Source: Sphingomonas sp.
Lineage (GTDB): Bacteria; Pseudomonadota; Alphaproteobacteria; Sphingomonadales; Sphingomonadaceae
Reading direction: 5' to 3'
NCBI GenBank assembly: GCA_025981625.1
Contig: JAICXF010000006.1
Span: 1 to 52,182 of the forward strand
Length of the DNA stretch: 52,182 nt
Below, piece by piece: positions 31,831-42,424 of this stretch (the first letter of the stretch is position 1; every line of letters begins with the position of its first letter). Under the pieces are notes generated by a model. That model was not told the DNA's origin, searched no databases, and was given only the letters and a program-made list of their open reading frames with translations. A program made the position numbers and the translations under genes.

Positions 31831-32910
31831 ATGGCAGCTTCCGACCGCGCCGACGTGTGGGTTCTGATGGGACCGCACAGGGGCGACAACAATCAGGTTC
31901 TCGCGCTGGCGGAAGGTCTGGGAATCCCATTCCGAACGATTGCGTTGGAGTACGGCCCGTTTGCGCATTGGCCCGCGCTGTGCCGGGCCGTGAGCATTGC
32001 CGGTCTGACGGCTGCGTCACGGCGGGACATTTCTCCTCCGTGGCCGTCGCTAGTCCTTGGCATCGGGCAGAGAAGCGGACCGGTCGCGCGCTACATCAAA
32101 CAACAATCCGGCGGGCGAACCAAAGTTGTTCGCCTCGGCGATCCGATGGCCCCTCCCAGCCTCTTCGACCTGGTCATCACGAGCACCCAATATGCCGTTC
32201 GGGAGGCGCCGAACGTCGTCAGCCTGCCGGTGAATGTCACCAGCGCCGAGCCCGCCAAGCCGGACAGGTTCGAGGAGCGCTGGCTCGAGGCATTTGCGCG
32301 GCCGCGCCGACTGCTCGTCATCGGGGGCAAGACGTCGCTGTGGCGCTTCGATCCCGAGCTCATCTCGGAAAGCATTTGCGTGCTGAAGGCCCGTACCCAT
32401 CGTGATGGCGGTTCGACGATTGCGGTCACGAGTCCGCGGACCGCGGAAGAACTTGTAGCGGCGGCACAGGCCGCTCTCGGCGCGAAGGCTGTCGTGACCG
32501 GCGCATTTCCGCGTTATGGCGCACTGCTGTCGGCAGCGGATGAGATCCACGTCACCGGCGATAGCGTGTCAATGCTTTCAGACGCGGTCGCTACTGGCAA
32601 GCCGGTCGGCCTCATCCCTCTCGAGCCGAACGGCATGGCGCGGCTGGTGCGAACGATCGGGATTGTTCGGGGACGACCGCTCCGGCTGCGCGATCTCAAG
32701 AAGTTCTGGAACGACCTTCGGGACCGCGGCGTGGTCGGGACGATTTGGCAACCGCGATCCGGCACCCTGGACGTCTCGCCGATCGAGACGGCCGTGGCGG
32801 CGGTTCGCGCGGTCCTTGAGGACCGCCTTCCTGAAGCGTCGTCCTCAGCCCATCGATCGGCGCCGCAGTCCCCCCTGCCGAAGCCGGCAGTGCAGCCCGC
32901 CGCCGGCTAG
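31831..32910 (+). CDS. ELM1-family (DUF1022) GT-B-like protein
   Basis: A 359-residue member of the family named after the plant mitochondrial fission protein ELM1, common in alphaproteobacteria and of unknown biochemical function. The fold resembles GT-B glycosyltransferases. Visible family segments are VWVLMGPHRGDNNQVLALAE at the start, VVRLGDPMAPPSLFDLVITS near residue 99, RRLLVIGGKTSLWRFDPE near residue 160, and the C-terminal sugar-nucleotide-like site SAADEIHVTGDSVSMLSDAV near residue 231. The last 30 residues are Pro/Ser-rich. Its stop shares CTAG with the convergent HAD gene. Confidence 0.82.
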   Translation: MAASDRADVWVLMGPHRGDNNQVLALAEGLGIPFRTIALEYGPFAHWPALCRAVSIAGLTAASRRDISPPWPSLVLGIGQRSGPVARYIKQQSGGRTKVVRLGDPMAPPSLFDLVITSTQYAVREAPNVVSLPVNVTSAEPAKPDRFEERWLEAFARPRRLLVIGGKTSLWRFDPELISESICVLKARTHRDGGSTIAVTSPRTAEELVAAAQAALGAKAVVTGAFPRYGALLSAADEIHVTGDSVSMLSDAVATGKPVGLIPLEPNGMARLVRTIGIVRGRPLRLRDLKKFWNDLRDRGVVGTIWQPRSGTLDVSPIETAVAAVRAVLEDRLPEASSSAHRSAPQSPLPKPAVQPAAG

Positions 32911-33710
32911 GCGAGGCCCTCGACGATAGCGACCGGCGCCCAGCCGTCGACCCCGTGTGCGCTGCCGAAATCGTGCGGGAATGACTCGCCCGCGTGGATT
33001 CCGCCGCTGACGAACACCGCGTCGAAGCCCATCCGGGCTGCACCGACCATGTCGGTGTGCAGCCCATCGCCGATCGCCAGCACCGCATCGGCCGACGGAT
33101 CGCCGGCACGATGCAGCGCGTGCCGGTAAATGGTCGCGTGAGGCTTGCCATACCAGGTCACTGGGCCGCCGAGCTGCTCGTAAAGGTCGGCGATCGCGCC
33201 AGCGCACGCTTCCCGCTGTCCGCCCCGAATCACGACGCGGTCGGGGTTGAGGCAATGCATCATGGTTCCGCGTGCCGCCCAGCGCTCAAGCTCGGCGCCA
33301 TAGTCGCTCGGATCAGGTCGCCCTTCCATCATCCCGGTGCAGGCGAAGTCGGTGAACTGGTCGTCGTCGGTGATCGCGACGCCGCGCCCTTCCAGGATCG
33401 CGCGGTCAGCGGCAGTACCGATGAACCCGACTGGCCGGCCGAGCGCATTCAATGCTTCGACCCCAGCTTCTCCGCCCGTCGCAACGAAATTATACGTGTC
33501 GCGAGGCAGACCGATATGGTCGAGCTGTTGCTCTACCGCTTCTTCCGTGCGGGGAGCGTTCGTGATCAGGCCTACACAACGGCCCTCGTCGCGCCACTGG
33601 CTCAACCGCTCCGCCGCGCCCGGATACAAGTGCACGCCGTCATGGACGACGCCCCAAATGTCACAGAGAATGAGGCGGTACTTCGGATCGAGCGTATCGA
33701 GAAAGCTCAC
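32907..33710 (-). CDS. TIGR01459-family HAD phosphatase
   Basis: A 267-residue HAD-superfamily hydrolase of the NagD-like (class IIA cap) type found throughout alphaproteobacteria. The nucleophile is D17 in LILCDIWGVVHDG, where the usual second Asp is Trp, characteristic of this subfamily. GLITNAPRTEEAVE gives motif II, TWYGKPHATIYRHAL motif III and LAIGDGLHTDMVGAARMGFD motif IV. The substrate is unknown. The GTG start overlaps the kdsB stop by 4 bases, so it is co-translated with the Kdo genes. In that position a Kdo-8-phosphate phosphatase would be expected, but this protein is longer than KdsC and of a different subfamily. Confidence 0.88.
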   Translation of the reverse strand: MSFLDTLDPKYRLILCDIWGVVHDGVHLYPGAAERLSQWRDEGRCVGLITNAPRTEEAVEQQLDHIGLPRDTYNFVATGGEAGVEALNALGRPVGFIGTAADRAILEGRGVAITDDDQFTDFACTGMMEGRPDPSDYGAELERWAARGTMMHCLNPDRVVIRGGQREACAGAIADLYEQLGGPVTWYGKPHATIYRHALHRAGDPSADAVLAIGDGLHTDMVGAARMGFDAVFVSGGIHAGESFPHDFGSAHGVDGWAPVAIVEGLA

Positions 33711-34504
33711 TCGAGCCCCGCCTCCGCCAGCGCCCGCTCGATTGGAGCCACATCCTCCGGATTATTCAGCTCGCGCAGCGCAAAGGGCGGCGTTTCGACT
33801 TCGACGACCGCGACGGGAATGCCGGCGACGAGGAACCGCAGTTGCTCCAGTCCCTCGAGCGTTTCGAGTTCGGTCACTGGGGTTTCGCCGTAGCGATTCA
33901 GCGCTTCCGGACGGTAGGCATAAACGCCGACGTGCAAGCGCACCGGCGACATATCGCCGTCGAGTGATCCGATGGGCAGATGCGGGATGAGCCGCTTCGA
34001 GAAATACAGCGCGCGTCCCTCGGCATCGGTGACGACACTGGTGCCGCCGACGCGTCCGGCTGCTTCCTCCGCCTGCAGCATGCGAACTTCGGCGTTCCGC
34101 AGGCGAATTGCGGGCGTGGCGACGAGCTCCCGAGCATCCGAATTCATTCGCGAAATGAGTGCTTCGACATATCCGGGCGGCGTCAGCAGCGCGTCGCCCT
34201 GGAAGTTGATCACGAGATCGGGGTCATGCAGCGAAGCCAGCGCCTCGGCACAGCGCTCCGTTCCATTGCGGCAATCCGCCGACGTCATGATCACGCCCAC
34301 CCCAAAAGCCGCGCAGGCATCGGCGATTCGCTCGTCGTCGGTCGTGACGAACACGCCGGAAACGCCGCCAACCCGCCTCGCCGCCTCCACGCTGCGCTGG
34401 ATCAGTGGCTTGGCGGTCCCGTTCTTGCCTCTGAGGGCTGCGAGCGGTTTTCCTGGATAACGCGACGATTGGTAACGGGCCGGGATCAGAATGACTGCGT
34501 TCAT
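33707..34504 (-). CDS. kdsB: 3-deoxy-manno-octulosonate cytidylyltransferase
   Basis: The enzyme activates Kdo (or a Kdo-like sugar) with CTP to CMP-Kdo for lipopolysaccharide inner-core synthesis. The 265-residue protein opens with ILIPARYQSSRYPGKPLAAL, the nucleotide-binding signature. RNGTERCAEALA near residue 78 and VINFQGDALLTPPGYVEAL near residue 97 follow the family pattern. It is somewhat divergent from E. coli KdsB (which has a QGDEPL motif), so a modified octulosonate substrate is possible. It overlaps kdsD and the HAD gene by 4 bases each. Confidence 0.9.
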   Translation of the reverse strand: MNAVILIPARYQSSRYPGKPLAALRGKNGTAKPLIQRSVEAARRVGGVSGVFVTTDDERIADACAAFGVGVIMTSADCRNGTERCAEALASLHDPDLVINFQGDALLTPPGYVEALISRMNSDARELVATPAIRLRNAEVRMLQAEEAAGRVGGTSVVTDAEGRALYFSKRLIPHLPIGSLDGDMSPVRLHVGVYAYRPEALNRYGETPVTELETLEGLEQLRFLVAGIPVAVVEVETPPFALRELNNPEDVAPIERALAEAGLE

Positions 34505-35478
34505 CGCGCCGCCGGGCAGTCGTGGATGTGCAGGACTCCGACGGGCTTCTTGCCGCGTTCGTCCTCGTCGACGACGAACAAGGCGGTGATCTTATATTCG
34601 TCGAACAGCGGCAGTGCGTCGTCGACAAGGTCATCCGGCGCCACCGTCTTCGGATCGGCGGTCATGAATTCGGCTGCACTATGTTCCAGCCCACGCTCGA
34701 TGTTCCGGCGCAAGTCGCCATCGGTGATAATCCCGATCAGGCTCCCGGTCTCGTCGGTCACACCGACCAGGCCCAGCCGCTTGGCTGACATCTCGACCAC
34801 GGCATCATGCATGGAACTGCCGCCGCTGATGAGGGGAAGCGATCCTCCCGTATGCATGAGCCGCCGGATGGGCTTCAGCCTGGCCCCGAGCGAGCCGCCG
34901 GGGTGAAGTCGTCCGAAATCGCTGCGGGTAAACCCTTTCTGGCGCATCACGGTCATCGCAAGTGCATCGCCGAGCGCGAGCGTCATCGTCGTCGAACTGG
35001 TCGGCGCCACCGATTCAGGGCCGACTTCGGGCCAGTGCGGCAGCACAAGCGATGCCGTTCCCGCGTCCGCAAGCATCGTCCCGCCGTGCCCCGTGATAGC
35101 GATGATCGGAATTTTTGCCTGATGAAAGTGATCGACGACGTGCTCCAGCTCGGCTGTCTCGCCACTCTGTGAAATCAGGATTGCGACGTCGCCTTCGGCA
35201 GCCATGCCGAGGTCACCGTGAATAGCTTCGGCCAGATGAAGGAAAACCGCCGTCGTGCCGGTGGAAGCGAAGGTGGCGGCGATCTTGCGCCCGACATGTC
35301 CGGACTTGCCAAGTCCACTGACGATCAGCTTGCCCTTGCAACCATAAATGAGCCGGACCGCCTGCTCGAAGGTCTCGCCCAGGCTGTCGGCAAGCGCGTC
35401 CAGCGCCCGAGCCTCGTCGTGGAGGATTGCGCGCCCGAACTCGAGCAGGCTGATTGGTGAACTGCGATCGGCTGCCAT
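34501..35478 (-). CDS. kdsD: Arabinose-5-phosphate isomerase KdsD (KpsF/GutQ family)
   Basis: KdsD interconverts ribulose-5-phosphate and arabinose-5-phosphate, the first committed precursor of Kdo. The 325-residue protein has an N-terminal SIS sugar-isomerase domain (VSGLGKSGHVGRKIAATFAS near residue 53, ILISQSGETAELEHV near residue 100, FGRLHPGGSLGARL near residue 188). Two CBS domains follow from about 205 to 320. It begins 38 bases after def and overlaps kdsB by 4 bases. With kdsB it forms a Kdo-supply unit. Confidence 0.95.
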   Translation of the reverse strand: MAADRSSPISLLEFGRAILHDEARALDALADSLGETFEQAVRLIYGCKGKLIVSGLGKSGHVGRKIAATFASTGTTAVFLHLAEAIHGDLGMAAEGDVAILISQSGETAELEHVVDHFHQAKIPIIAITGHGGTMLADAGTASLVLPHWPEVGPESVAPTSSTTMTLALGDALAMTVMRQKGFTRSDFGRLHPGGSLGARLKPIRRLMHTGGSLPLISGGSSMHDAVVEMSAKRLGLVGVTDETGSLIGIITDGDLRRNIERGLEHSAAEFMTADPKTVAPDDLVDDALPLFDEYKITALFVVDEDERGKKPVGVLHIHDCPAAR

Positions 35479-35516
35479 CCGCAGGCCCTAGCCAGCCCGC
35501 CAGCGGCTGTGAAGCG

Positions 35517-36056
35517 TTATGCCGCTTTGAGCGCCTGCTCTTTCCGCCATTTTGCAAGCTTCTTGAGCACCATCTCACGCTTCAGGCGGGAAAGGTGATC
35601 GATGAACAAGACGCCGTCCAGATGGTCCATCTCGTGCTGCAGGCATACCGCGAGGAGGCCGTCGATCTCTTCCTCGAAGGCGTTACCCTCGATGTCGTGC
35701 CAGCGCGCCCGGATCCGGTCGGGGCGCATGACCTCCGCATATTGCTCGGGCACCGACAGACAGCCCTCGGTGTACGGAACCTCGCTCTCCGAGTGCCACA
35801 GGATCTCCGGATTGACGAAAACCCGGGGGTCCTTGACCGGCTCGCCGCCGTCTTCCTCCGGCTCCTGAAGATCGATGACGAGCAGGCGAACAGGCTCGCC
35901 GACCTGGACCGCCGCAAGCCCGATGCCTGGCGCGTCGTACATCGTCTCGAACATGTCGGCGGCCAAGGTCTTCAAGGCGCCGTCGAACACCTCCACCGGC
36001 TTGCTGATTTGCCGGAGGACAGAATCGGGCGTTTCGTAGATGCGGCGTATGGCCAT
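35517..36056 (-). CDS. def: Peptide deformylase
   Basis: Deformylase removes the formyl group from the N-terminal Met of nascent proteins. The 179-residue protein has all three motifs: GIGLAAVQVG at 44-53, EGCLSVPEQ with metal ligand C99, and QHEMDHLDG with H141, catalytic E142 and H145. The Glu/Asp-rich insertion LQEPEEDGGEPVKDPR near residue 63 is modest. It lies 31 bases after recR. Its functional partner fmt is nearby but divergent, not in the usual def-fmt order. Confidence 0.97.
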   Translation of the reverse strand: MAIRRIYETPDSVLRQISKPVEVFDGALKTLAADMFETMYDAPGIGLAAVQVGEPVRLLVIDLQEPEEDGGEPVKDPRVFVNPEILWHSESEVPYTEGCLSVPEQYAEVMRPDRIRARWHDIEGNAFEEEIDGLLAVCLQHEMDHLDGVLFIDHLSRLKREMVLKKLAKWRKEQALKAA

Positions 36057-36087
36057 GAATGGGATTTAGTCTTTCACCTTGGCCGCT

Positions 36088-36684
36088 TCAAGAAATCGGG
36101 CGGCGGGCTCGAAGCGCTTGAGCAAGCGTCCCCTCGTCAAGATAGTCAAGCTCACCACCGACCGGAAGTCCGTGAGCCAACTGGCTGATCCGAATTGGAA
36201 ATCCTTCAAGTCGCTCGGCCAGATAGTGCGCCGTGGTCTGACCCTCAAGTGTGGCGTTCATCGCAAGCACGACTTCGTCGATTCCCCCTCCGGAGACGCG
36301 ACGCACGAGCTGGTCGACCGTGAGGTCTTCGGGACGGACTCCCTCGAGCGCTGACAGGCGGCCGCCGAGTACATGGTATCGTCCGGGGAACAGCCGCGAG
36401 CGATCCAGCGCCCATAGGTCGGCCACTTCCTCCACCACGCACAGCGACTTCTCGTCTCGCCGCGGATCGCGGCAGATGCTGCACGGGTCCGCAGTGTCGA
36501 CATTGCCGCACACCGAGCAAGTCGAGAGCCGGTCAGCGACATTCCGCAGGGCAGAAAGCAGCGGCTGAAGCGCGGTCTCGCGCTTTTTCATCAAGTGAAG
36601 CACCGCCCTGCGCGCCGAGCGGGGACCAAGGCCCGGCAGCCGCGCGAGCGCCTGGCTCAATGCTTCAATTTCCTGACTGGCCAC
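36088..36684 (-). CDS. recR: Recombination protein RecR
   Basis: RecR acts with RecF and RecO to load RecA at single-strand gaps. The 198-residue protein has a helix-hairpin-helix ([19 protein letters not shown]), a four-Cys zinc finger (C56, C59, C68, C71 in [16 protein letters not shown]), a Toprim domain starting near [17 protein letters not shown], and a conserved end ([19 protein letters not shown]). No dnaX or YbaB gene is adjacent, although these often accompany recR. It heads the minus-strand run recR-def-kdsD-kdsB-HAD. A palindromic repeat lies directly upstream. Confidence 0.97.
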   Translation of the reverse strand: MASQEIEALSQALARLPGLGPRSARRAVLHLMKKRETALQPLLSALRNVADRLSTCSVCGNVDTADPCSICRDPRRDEKSLCVVEEVADLWALDRSRLFPGRYHVLGGRLSALEGVRPEDLTVDQLVRRVSGGGIDEVVLAMNATLEGQTTAHYLAERLEGFPIRISQLAHGLPVGGELDYLDEGTLAQALRARRPIS

Positions 36685-36697
36685 GAAAGCCCCCTAG

Positions 36698-36787
36698 CCG
36701 TTCCCCCTGAGCCTGTCGAAGGGCTGCCCTACTCTTTGACACCGGCAGGTTGGAAAGGCAGGGCTTCGACAAGCTCAGCCTGAACGG
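36698..36787. repeat. 90-base palindromic repeat between recR and fmt
   Basis: CCGTTC at 36698-36703 pairs with GAACGG at 36782-36787. Inner pairs are GAGC with GCTC, TCGAAG with CTTCGA, and CTGCCCT with AGGCAG plus two bases. The arms match the common sphingomonad element with CTGAGCCTGTCGAAG ends. It fills most of the 115-base recR-fmt gap. Its right end supplies GGAG, probably the fmt ribosome binding site. Confidence 0.82.
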
Positions 36788-36799
36788 AGTTAATCCCAC

Positions 36800-37702
36800 G
36801 TGCGCGTTGTCTTGATGGGATCGCCGGAATTCGCGGTGCCGAGCCTCAATGCGCTCGTGGAAAGCGGACAAGAGGTCGTGTGCGTTTATTCGCAACCCCC
36901 AAGACCCGCGGGGCGCGGCAAGGCGGACCGCAAAACCGCCGTTCATGAGCGCGCCGACCGGTTCGGGATCGAGGTTCGCACACCGCGCACGCTGCGCGAT
37001 CCGACGGAACAGGAGCGGTTCCGCGCACTCGATGCCGATCTGGCAGTGGTCGCGGCGTACGGCTTGATCCTCCCAAAGCCGATCCTTGATGCACCCAGGC
37101 GAGGTTGCGTGAACGTGCACGCATCGCTCTTGCCGCGGTGGCGCGGCGCCGCGCCGATTCAGCGCGCCATCCTGGCGGGCGACGAGACGAGCGGCGTGAC
37201 CATCATGCAAATGGAAGAGGGCCTCGACACGGGGCCGATGTTGCTGACCCGGGAATTGCAAATTGCCGGAAAGACGGCCGGGCAAGTCACTCAAGAACTG
37301 GCGGCGCTCGGGGCCGATGCGCTCCTGGAATGGATCGCGAATCCCACACATGCCGAGCCGCAGCCCGCTGAGGGTGCGACCTACGCGGCGAAGATCGACA
37401 AAGCGGAGGCCCGGATCGAGTGGAATCGATCGGCAGAGGAGATCGGACGCCAGGTCCGCGCCTTTGCGCCTGCTCCGGGCGCGTGGTTCGAGGCGCTTGG
37501 CGAGCGGATCAAGCTGCTCGCTGCGGAAGTCGGGACTGGCCGCTTCCGCCGACCGGGCGAGGTCCTGGACGACCAGCTCACGATCGCGGCGGAAAAAGGG
37601 TCGATCGAGTCGCTAGTAGTGCAGCGCGCCGGACGCGGACCGATGTCGCCGGGCGAACTGCTAAGAGGTTTTCCAATTCCAAAGGGCACGATCCTCCAGT
37701 GA
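36800..37702 (+). CDS. fmt: Methionyl-tRNA formyltransferase
   Basis: Fmt formylates initiator Met-tRNA with 10-formyl-THF. The 300-residue protein starts [20 protein letters not shown]. It has the folate/catalytic segment [20 protein letters not shown] near residue 108, [11 protein letters not shown] with the catalytic Asp near residue 143, and the C-terminal OB-like domain. The start is a GTG at 36800; GGAG at 36786-36789, the tail of the upstream repeat, is its only clear ribosome binding site, at a longish 10-base spacing. It overlaps truA by 4 bases. Confidence 0.96.
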   Translation: MRVVLMGSPEFAVPSLNALVESGQEVVCVYSQPPRPAGRGKADRKTAVHERADRFGIEVRTPRTLRDPTEQERFRALDADLAVVAAYGLILPKPILDAPRRGCVNVHASLLPRWRGAAPIQRAILAGDETSGVTIMQMEEGLDTGPMLLTRELQIAGKTAGQVTQELAALGADALLEWIANPTHAEPQPAEGATYAAKIDKAEARIEWNRSAEEIGRQVRAFAPAPGAWFEALGERIKLLAAEVGTGRFRRPGEVLDDQLTIAAEKGSIESLVVQRAGRGPMSPGELLRGFPIPKGTILQ

Positions 37703-38439
37703 CCCGCTGGCGCCTGACGATCGAATATGACGGCGGTCCGTTCATGGGGTGGCAGCGGCAGGACCACGGCCCCTCGGTCCAGCAGACCCTGGAAGGAGCA
37801 CTGCGCCGGATGACCGGCGAAGGGTCGGCATTCTACGCGGCCGGACGCACAGACGCGGGAGTCCATGCGCTCGCGATGGCCGCGCACGTCGACGTCGAAC
37901 GGCAACTTACGGCGCATCGGCTGCGCGAGGGCTTGAACGCGCTGGTCCGGCCGCACCCAATCTCCGTCGTGGAAGTCAGCGAGGTGGCCGACGACTGGCA
38001 CGCGCGCTTCTCGTGCATAGGCCGCCGCTATCTATACCGGATCCTCAACCGTCGAGCTCCCCCCGCACTCGATGCCGGACGCGTCTGGCACATTCCGGTG
38101 CCGCTGGATGTCGACGCAATGCAGCAAGGGGCTGCGCACCTCGTCGGGCACCACGATTTCACCACCTTCCGCTCGGCCCAATGCCAGTCGGAAAGTCCGG
38201 TCAAAACCTTGGACTGCCTCGAGGTGAGGCGCTCGGGCGAGGAGATCCACGTGACGGCCGCCGCGCGCAGCTTCCTCCACCATCAGGTCCGCTCAATGGT
38301 GGGATGCCTCGCCCTCGTCGGCCGCGGCCAATGGCGCGCTGACGATATCAGGATGGCGCTGGATGCTCGCGACCGGTCGGCGCTCGGTCTCAATGCTCCG
38401 CCGCAAGGGCTCTATTTCGTCGAGGCTGTGTATCCCTGA
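37699..38439 (+). CDS. truA: tRNA pseudouridine(38-40) synthase TruA
   Basis: TruA makes pseudouridines 38-40 in the tRNA anticodon stem. The 246-residue protein starts [18 protein letters not shown]. Catalytic D52 is in [24 protein letters not shown] and [14 protein letters not shown] are also typical. The GTG at 37699 overlaps the fmt stop (GTGA), so translation is coupled. It converges on trxB, with 8 bases between stop codons. Confidence 0.96.
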   Translation: MTRWRLTIEYDGGPFMGWQRQDHGPSVQQTLEGALRRMTGEGSAFYAAGRTDAGVHALAMAAHVDVERQLTAHRLREGLNALVRPHPISVVEVSEVADDWHARFSCIGRRYLYRILNRRAPPALDAGRVWHIPVPLDVDAMQQGAAHLVGHHDFTTFRSAQCQSESPVKTLDCLEVRRSGEEIHVTAAARSFLHHQVRSMVGCLALVGRGQWRADDIRMALDARDRSALGLNAPPQGLYFVEAVYP

Positions 38440-38441
38440 CA

Positions 38442-38456
38442 GCGGAATTATTCCGC
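38442..38456. terminator. Short hairpin between truA and trxB
   Basis: GCGGAA-TTA-TTCCGC forms a 6-base stem with a 3-base loop exactly between the convergent truA and trxB ends. Its loop is the trxB stop codon. It might help end transcription from both sides, but the stem is short and there is no T-tract. Confidence 0.3.
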
Positions 38457-39413
38457 CGCGATGGCCTGGAATTCCTGCGCTGCAAGATACTTTTCGGCAT
38501 CCAGCGCCGCCATGCAACCGGTGCCGGCCGCGGTCACCGCCTGCCGATAGATCTTGTCCATCACGTCGCCACAGGCGAACACGCCGTCGATATTGGTGCG
38601 GGTGGTGCCCGGTTCGACGACGATGTAGCCGTCATCGTCCAGCTTGAGCTGCCCCCTGAATAGCTCGGTCGCGGGCTGGTGGCCGATCGCGACGAAAGCA
38701 CCGTCCACTTCGACGCGACTCATCTGACCGGTCCGTCGGTTGCGAATCTCCAGACCAACCAGCGCCTCAGGCTCTCCGCCGCCGACGAACTCGACGACTT
38801 CGCTGTCCCAGATCACCTTGATGTTCGGATTGGCGAACAGGCGGTCCTGCAGAATTTTCTCGGCGCGGAATGAATCCCGCCGATGAATCAGGGTGACGTC
38901 ATGGCTGTGATTGGTGAGGTAGAGCGCTTCCTCGACCGCCGTATTGCCGCCGCCAATCACCGCAACCTTCTTGCCGCGGTAGAAGAATCCGTCGCACGTC
39001 GCGCAGGCGGAGGCGCCCCTGCCCTTCATATGCTCTTCCGACGGCAGGCCGAGCCACTTTGCCTGTGCGCCCGTCGCGACCACCAGGGCGTCCGCGAAAT
39101 ATTGAGCGCCGCTATCGCCGGTCAGCCGGAATGGGCGACGCGACAGATCGACCGCGCTGATATGGTCCCAGACGATCTTGGTGCCTACATGCTCGGCCTG
39201 CGCCTGCATCTCCTCGACCAGCCACGGGCCCTGAATGACATCGCGGAATCCGGGATAATTCTCGACATCGGTGGTCGTCGTCAGCTGACCGCCCGGCTGG
39301 ATGCCCTGGATGACGACGGGCCCGAGACCCGCCCGGGCAGCGTAAATGGCGGCGGTCAGGCCGGCCGGACCGGAGCCGAGGACGGCCACGCGGGTCGAAA
39401 TGCTGTTGCTCAT
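38448..39413 (-). CDS. trxB: Thioredoxin reductase
   Basis: TrxB passes electrons from NADPH through FAD to thioredoxin. The 321-residue protein has FAD motif GSGPAGL at 13-19, the redox pair C137/C140 in [17 protein letters not shown] motif [15 protein letters not shown] near residue 152, and the end [20 protein letters not shown]. This is the canonical enzyme, in contrast to the divergent homologue at 717-1640. I chose the ATG at 39413; an ATG at 39422 is also in frame. Confidence 0.96.
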   Translation of the reverse strand: MSNSISTRVAVLGSGPAGLTAAIYAARAGLGPVVIQGIQPGGQLTTTTDVENYPGFRDVIQGPWLVEEMQAQAEHVGTKIVWDHISAVDLSRRPFRLTGDSGAQYFADALVVATGAQAKWLGLPSEEHMKGRGASACATCDGFFYRGKKVAVIGGGNTAVEEALYLTNHSHDVTLIHRRDSFRAEKILQDRLFANPNIKVIWDSEVVEFVGGGEPEALVGLEIRNRRTGQMSRVEVDGAFVAIGHQPATELFRGQLKLDDDGYIVVEPGTTRTNIDGVFACGDVMDKIYRQAVTAAGTGCMAALDAEKYLAAQEFQAIAAE

Positions 39414-39468
39414 GGCCAGCATCTAGGGCGCGCGGCCACGCCCCGCAACGTCGCGGTTGAGGCCTTGG

Positions 39469-39618
39469 CTAAACCGCTCGCCGACCCGCGACGAAGTTCC
39501 AGATCAGCACGATGATGCCGATGACGAGCAGGATGTGGATGAGGCCGCCGCCGACGTGGACTACGAACGCGCCGAGCGCCCACAGGATCAAAAGGATGAT
39601 GGCAATGGTCAGAAGCAT
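39469..39618 (-). CDS. 49-residue membrane protein (lmo0937/DUF5670-like)
   Basis: A very small hydrophobic protein with two predicted membrane segments. It starts MLLTIAIILLILWALGAFV and continues HVGGGLIHILLVIGIIVLI, ending NFVAGRRAV. The pattern of a G-G-G-x-I-H turn between the helices matches the lmo0937/DUF5670 family, widespread and of unknown function. GGAGGA at 7-base spacing gives an excellent ribosome binding site, which supports it as a real gene despite its length. It lies 55 bases above trxB on the same strand. Confidence 0.82.
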   Translation of the reverse strand: MLLTIAIILLILWALGAFVVHVGGGLIHILLVIGIIVLIWNFVAGRRAV

Positions 39619-39760
39619 TGGGTCGTCCTCCAAGGTTCACAGGAACGCTGGCGTAACATCCCACGCGCGGGCCTGTTCCGCCGGCGAGTCACATCGGATC
39701 ACGGGATTGAGCACCGGCAATTCGACCGCGGAACCATTTCGATTGCAGTTCATTCGCTGA

Positions 39761-39776
39761 TTAGCTAATTCGCTAA
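39761..39776. promoter_or_regulatory. Inverted repeat, possible SdpR-like operator
   Basis: TTAGC-N6-GCTAA is a perfect inverted repeat 21 bases ahead of the ArsR-family gene's start codon. A partial direct copy (TTCGCTGA) lies just upstream. The region is AT-rich compared with its surroundings, as promoters here tend to be. Autoregulation by the adjacent repressor is an inference. Confidence 0.45.
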
Positions 39777-39797
39777 CACGTTGCAGGAGTCATCGGC

Positions 39798-40100
39798 TTG
39801 GATGCTGTTTTCGACGCGCTCTCGCATCCCACGCGTCGACGCGTGCTCGAGATGCTCAAGAGCGGCGGAATGACCGCGGGAGAACTTGCCGACGCTTTTC
39901 CTGTCTCCAAGCCAACCATGTCGGGCCACTTTGCGAAGCTGCGCAACGCGGGCCTGATCCATGCCGAGAGCTGCGCCGGCACGATCGTCTACACGCTCAA
40001 TCTCTCGGTCGTCGAGGAAGTGGTGATGAGCTTCATGGGCCGGCTGGGCTTGGGCGGCGGGACGGATGAAACCGAACGGACGGAGGAAAGAAATGACTAA
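39798..40100 (+). CDS. ArsR-family winged-helix repressor (SdpR-like)
   Basis: A 100-residue winged-helix regulator. It opens with the ArsR signature DAVFDALSHPTRRRVLEMLK. The recognition helix lies in LADAFPVSKPTMSGHFAKLR near residue 32. There are no metal-binding Cys pairs of the ArsR/SmtB kind, and the downstream SdpI-like gene supports the SdpR-type autorepressor group. The start is TTG at 39798 with AGGAG at about 9-base spacing. It overlaps the next gene by 8 bases. Confidence 0.88.
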   Translation: MDAVFDALSHPTRRRVLEMLKSGGMTAGELADAFPVSKPTMSGHFAKLRNAGLIHAESCAGTIVYTLNLSVVEEVVMSFMGRLGLGGGTDETERTEERND

Positions 40101-40701
40101 CCGAGTCCCTTATGTCCTCCCAATCGTGACGATGGTTCTGCTTGCGACGCTCGCCATTCTCGCGGGCGTACATGCGCCTGCGGGCATGCGTCTCGCGTTT
40201 CACTGGAACGACAATGGATTGGCCGACGGATTTGCGGGAGCCTGGGCTGCGCTGTTGATCCCGGTAGGTCTCTGCGCTGCATTGACGCTCGTGTTCGTGG
40301 CCCTGTCTCGCCTGCTCGGGCCGATGTCTGAGCTGATCCATGGCATGCTCGTGATGATGATCGTCTACGAAGGAATGATCGCCGCACCCGTTTTCGGCAT
40401 CGCCGTTCCTCCGACGATCTCGCCGATGTTGGCGGTCTGCGGTCTGTTCTGGATCCTCATGGGCAACAGGATGCCCAAGTCACGCCCGGTGCTGCGCAAG
40501 CCACAGACAATCCCCGATATGAACCGCGCGATCGCGACCAGCCGGTTCTCTTCGCGTTTCTGGGTGGTCGGCGGCATCATCATTCTCGCCGCAGCCTTGA
40601 TTCCGCTTGAACCCGCGATACGCCACATCGTCACCAAGACCGTGCTGTGGATAACGTTATTGGTACCGCTGATCTATTCCGTCTTCTGGCGTCAGGACTA
40701 G
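40093..40701 (+). CDS. SdpI/DUF1648-family membrane protein
   Basis: A 202-residue membrane protein with about six transmembrane segments. The DUF1648-like extracytoplasmic segment AFHWNDNGLADGFAG is near residue 35, and the SdpI signature MGNRMPKSRPVL near residue 124. In Bacillus, SdpI gives immunity to the SdpC toxin and signals to SdpR. No sdpC-like toxin gene is present here, so the role is unknown. GGAGGAAAGAA before the ATG is a strong ribosome binding site, inside the end of the repressor gene; translation should be coupled. Convergent with pyrG. Confidence 0.85.
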   Translation: MTNRVPYVLPIVTMVLLATLAILAGVHAPAGMRLAFHWNDNGLADGFAGAWAALLIPVGLCAALTLVFVALSRLLGPMSELIHGMLVMMIVYEGMIAAPVFGIAVPPTISPMLAVCGLFWILMGNRMPKSRPVLRKPQTIPDMNRAIATSRFSSRFWVVGGIIILAAALIPLEPAIRHIVTKTVLWITLLVPLIYSVFWRQD

Positions 40702-40716
40702 GCGACCGCAGTCAGG

Positions 40717-42363
<1,647 letters not shown>

Positions 42364-42424
42364 TTAGGGGGATTGCGGCTTCGCGCGCAAGCGACCCGCG
42401 AAAATATTTCGGCAATACGCCTGC

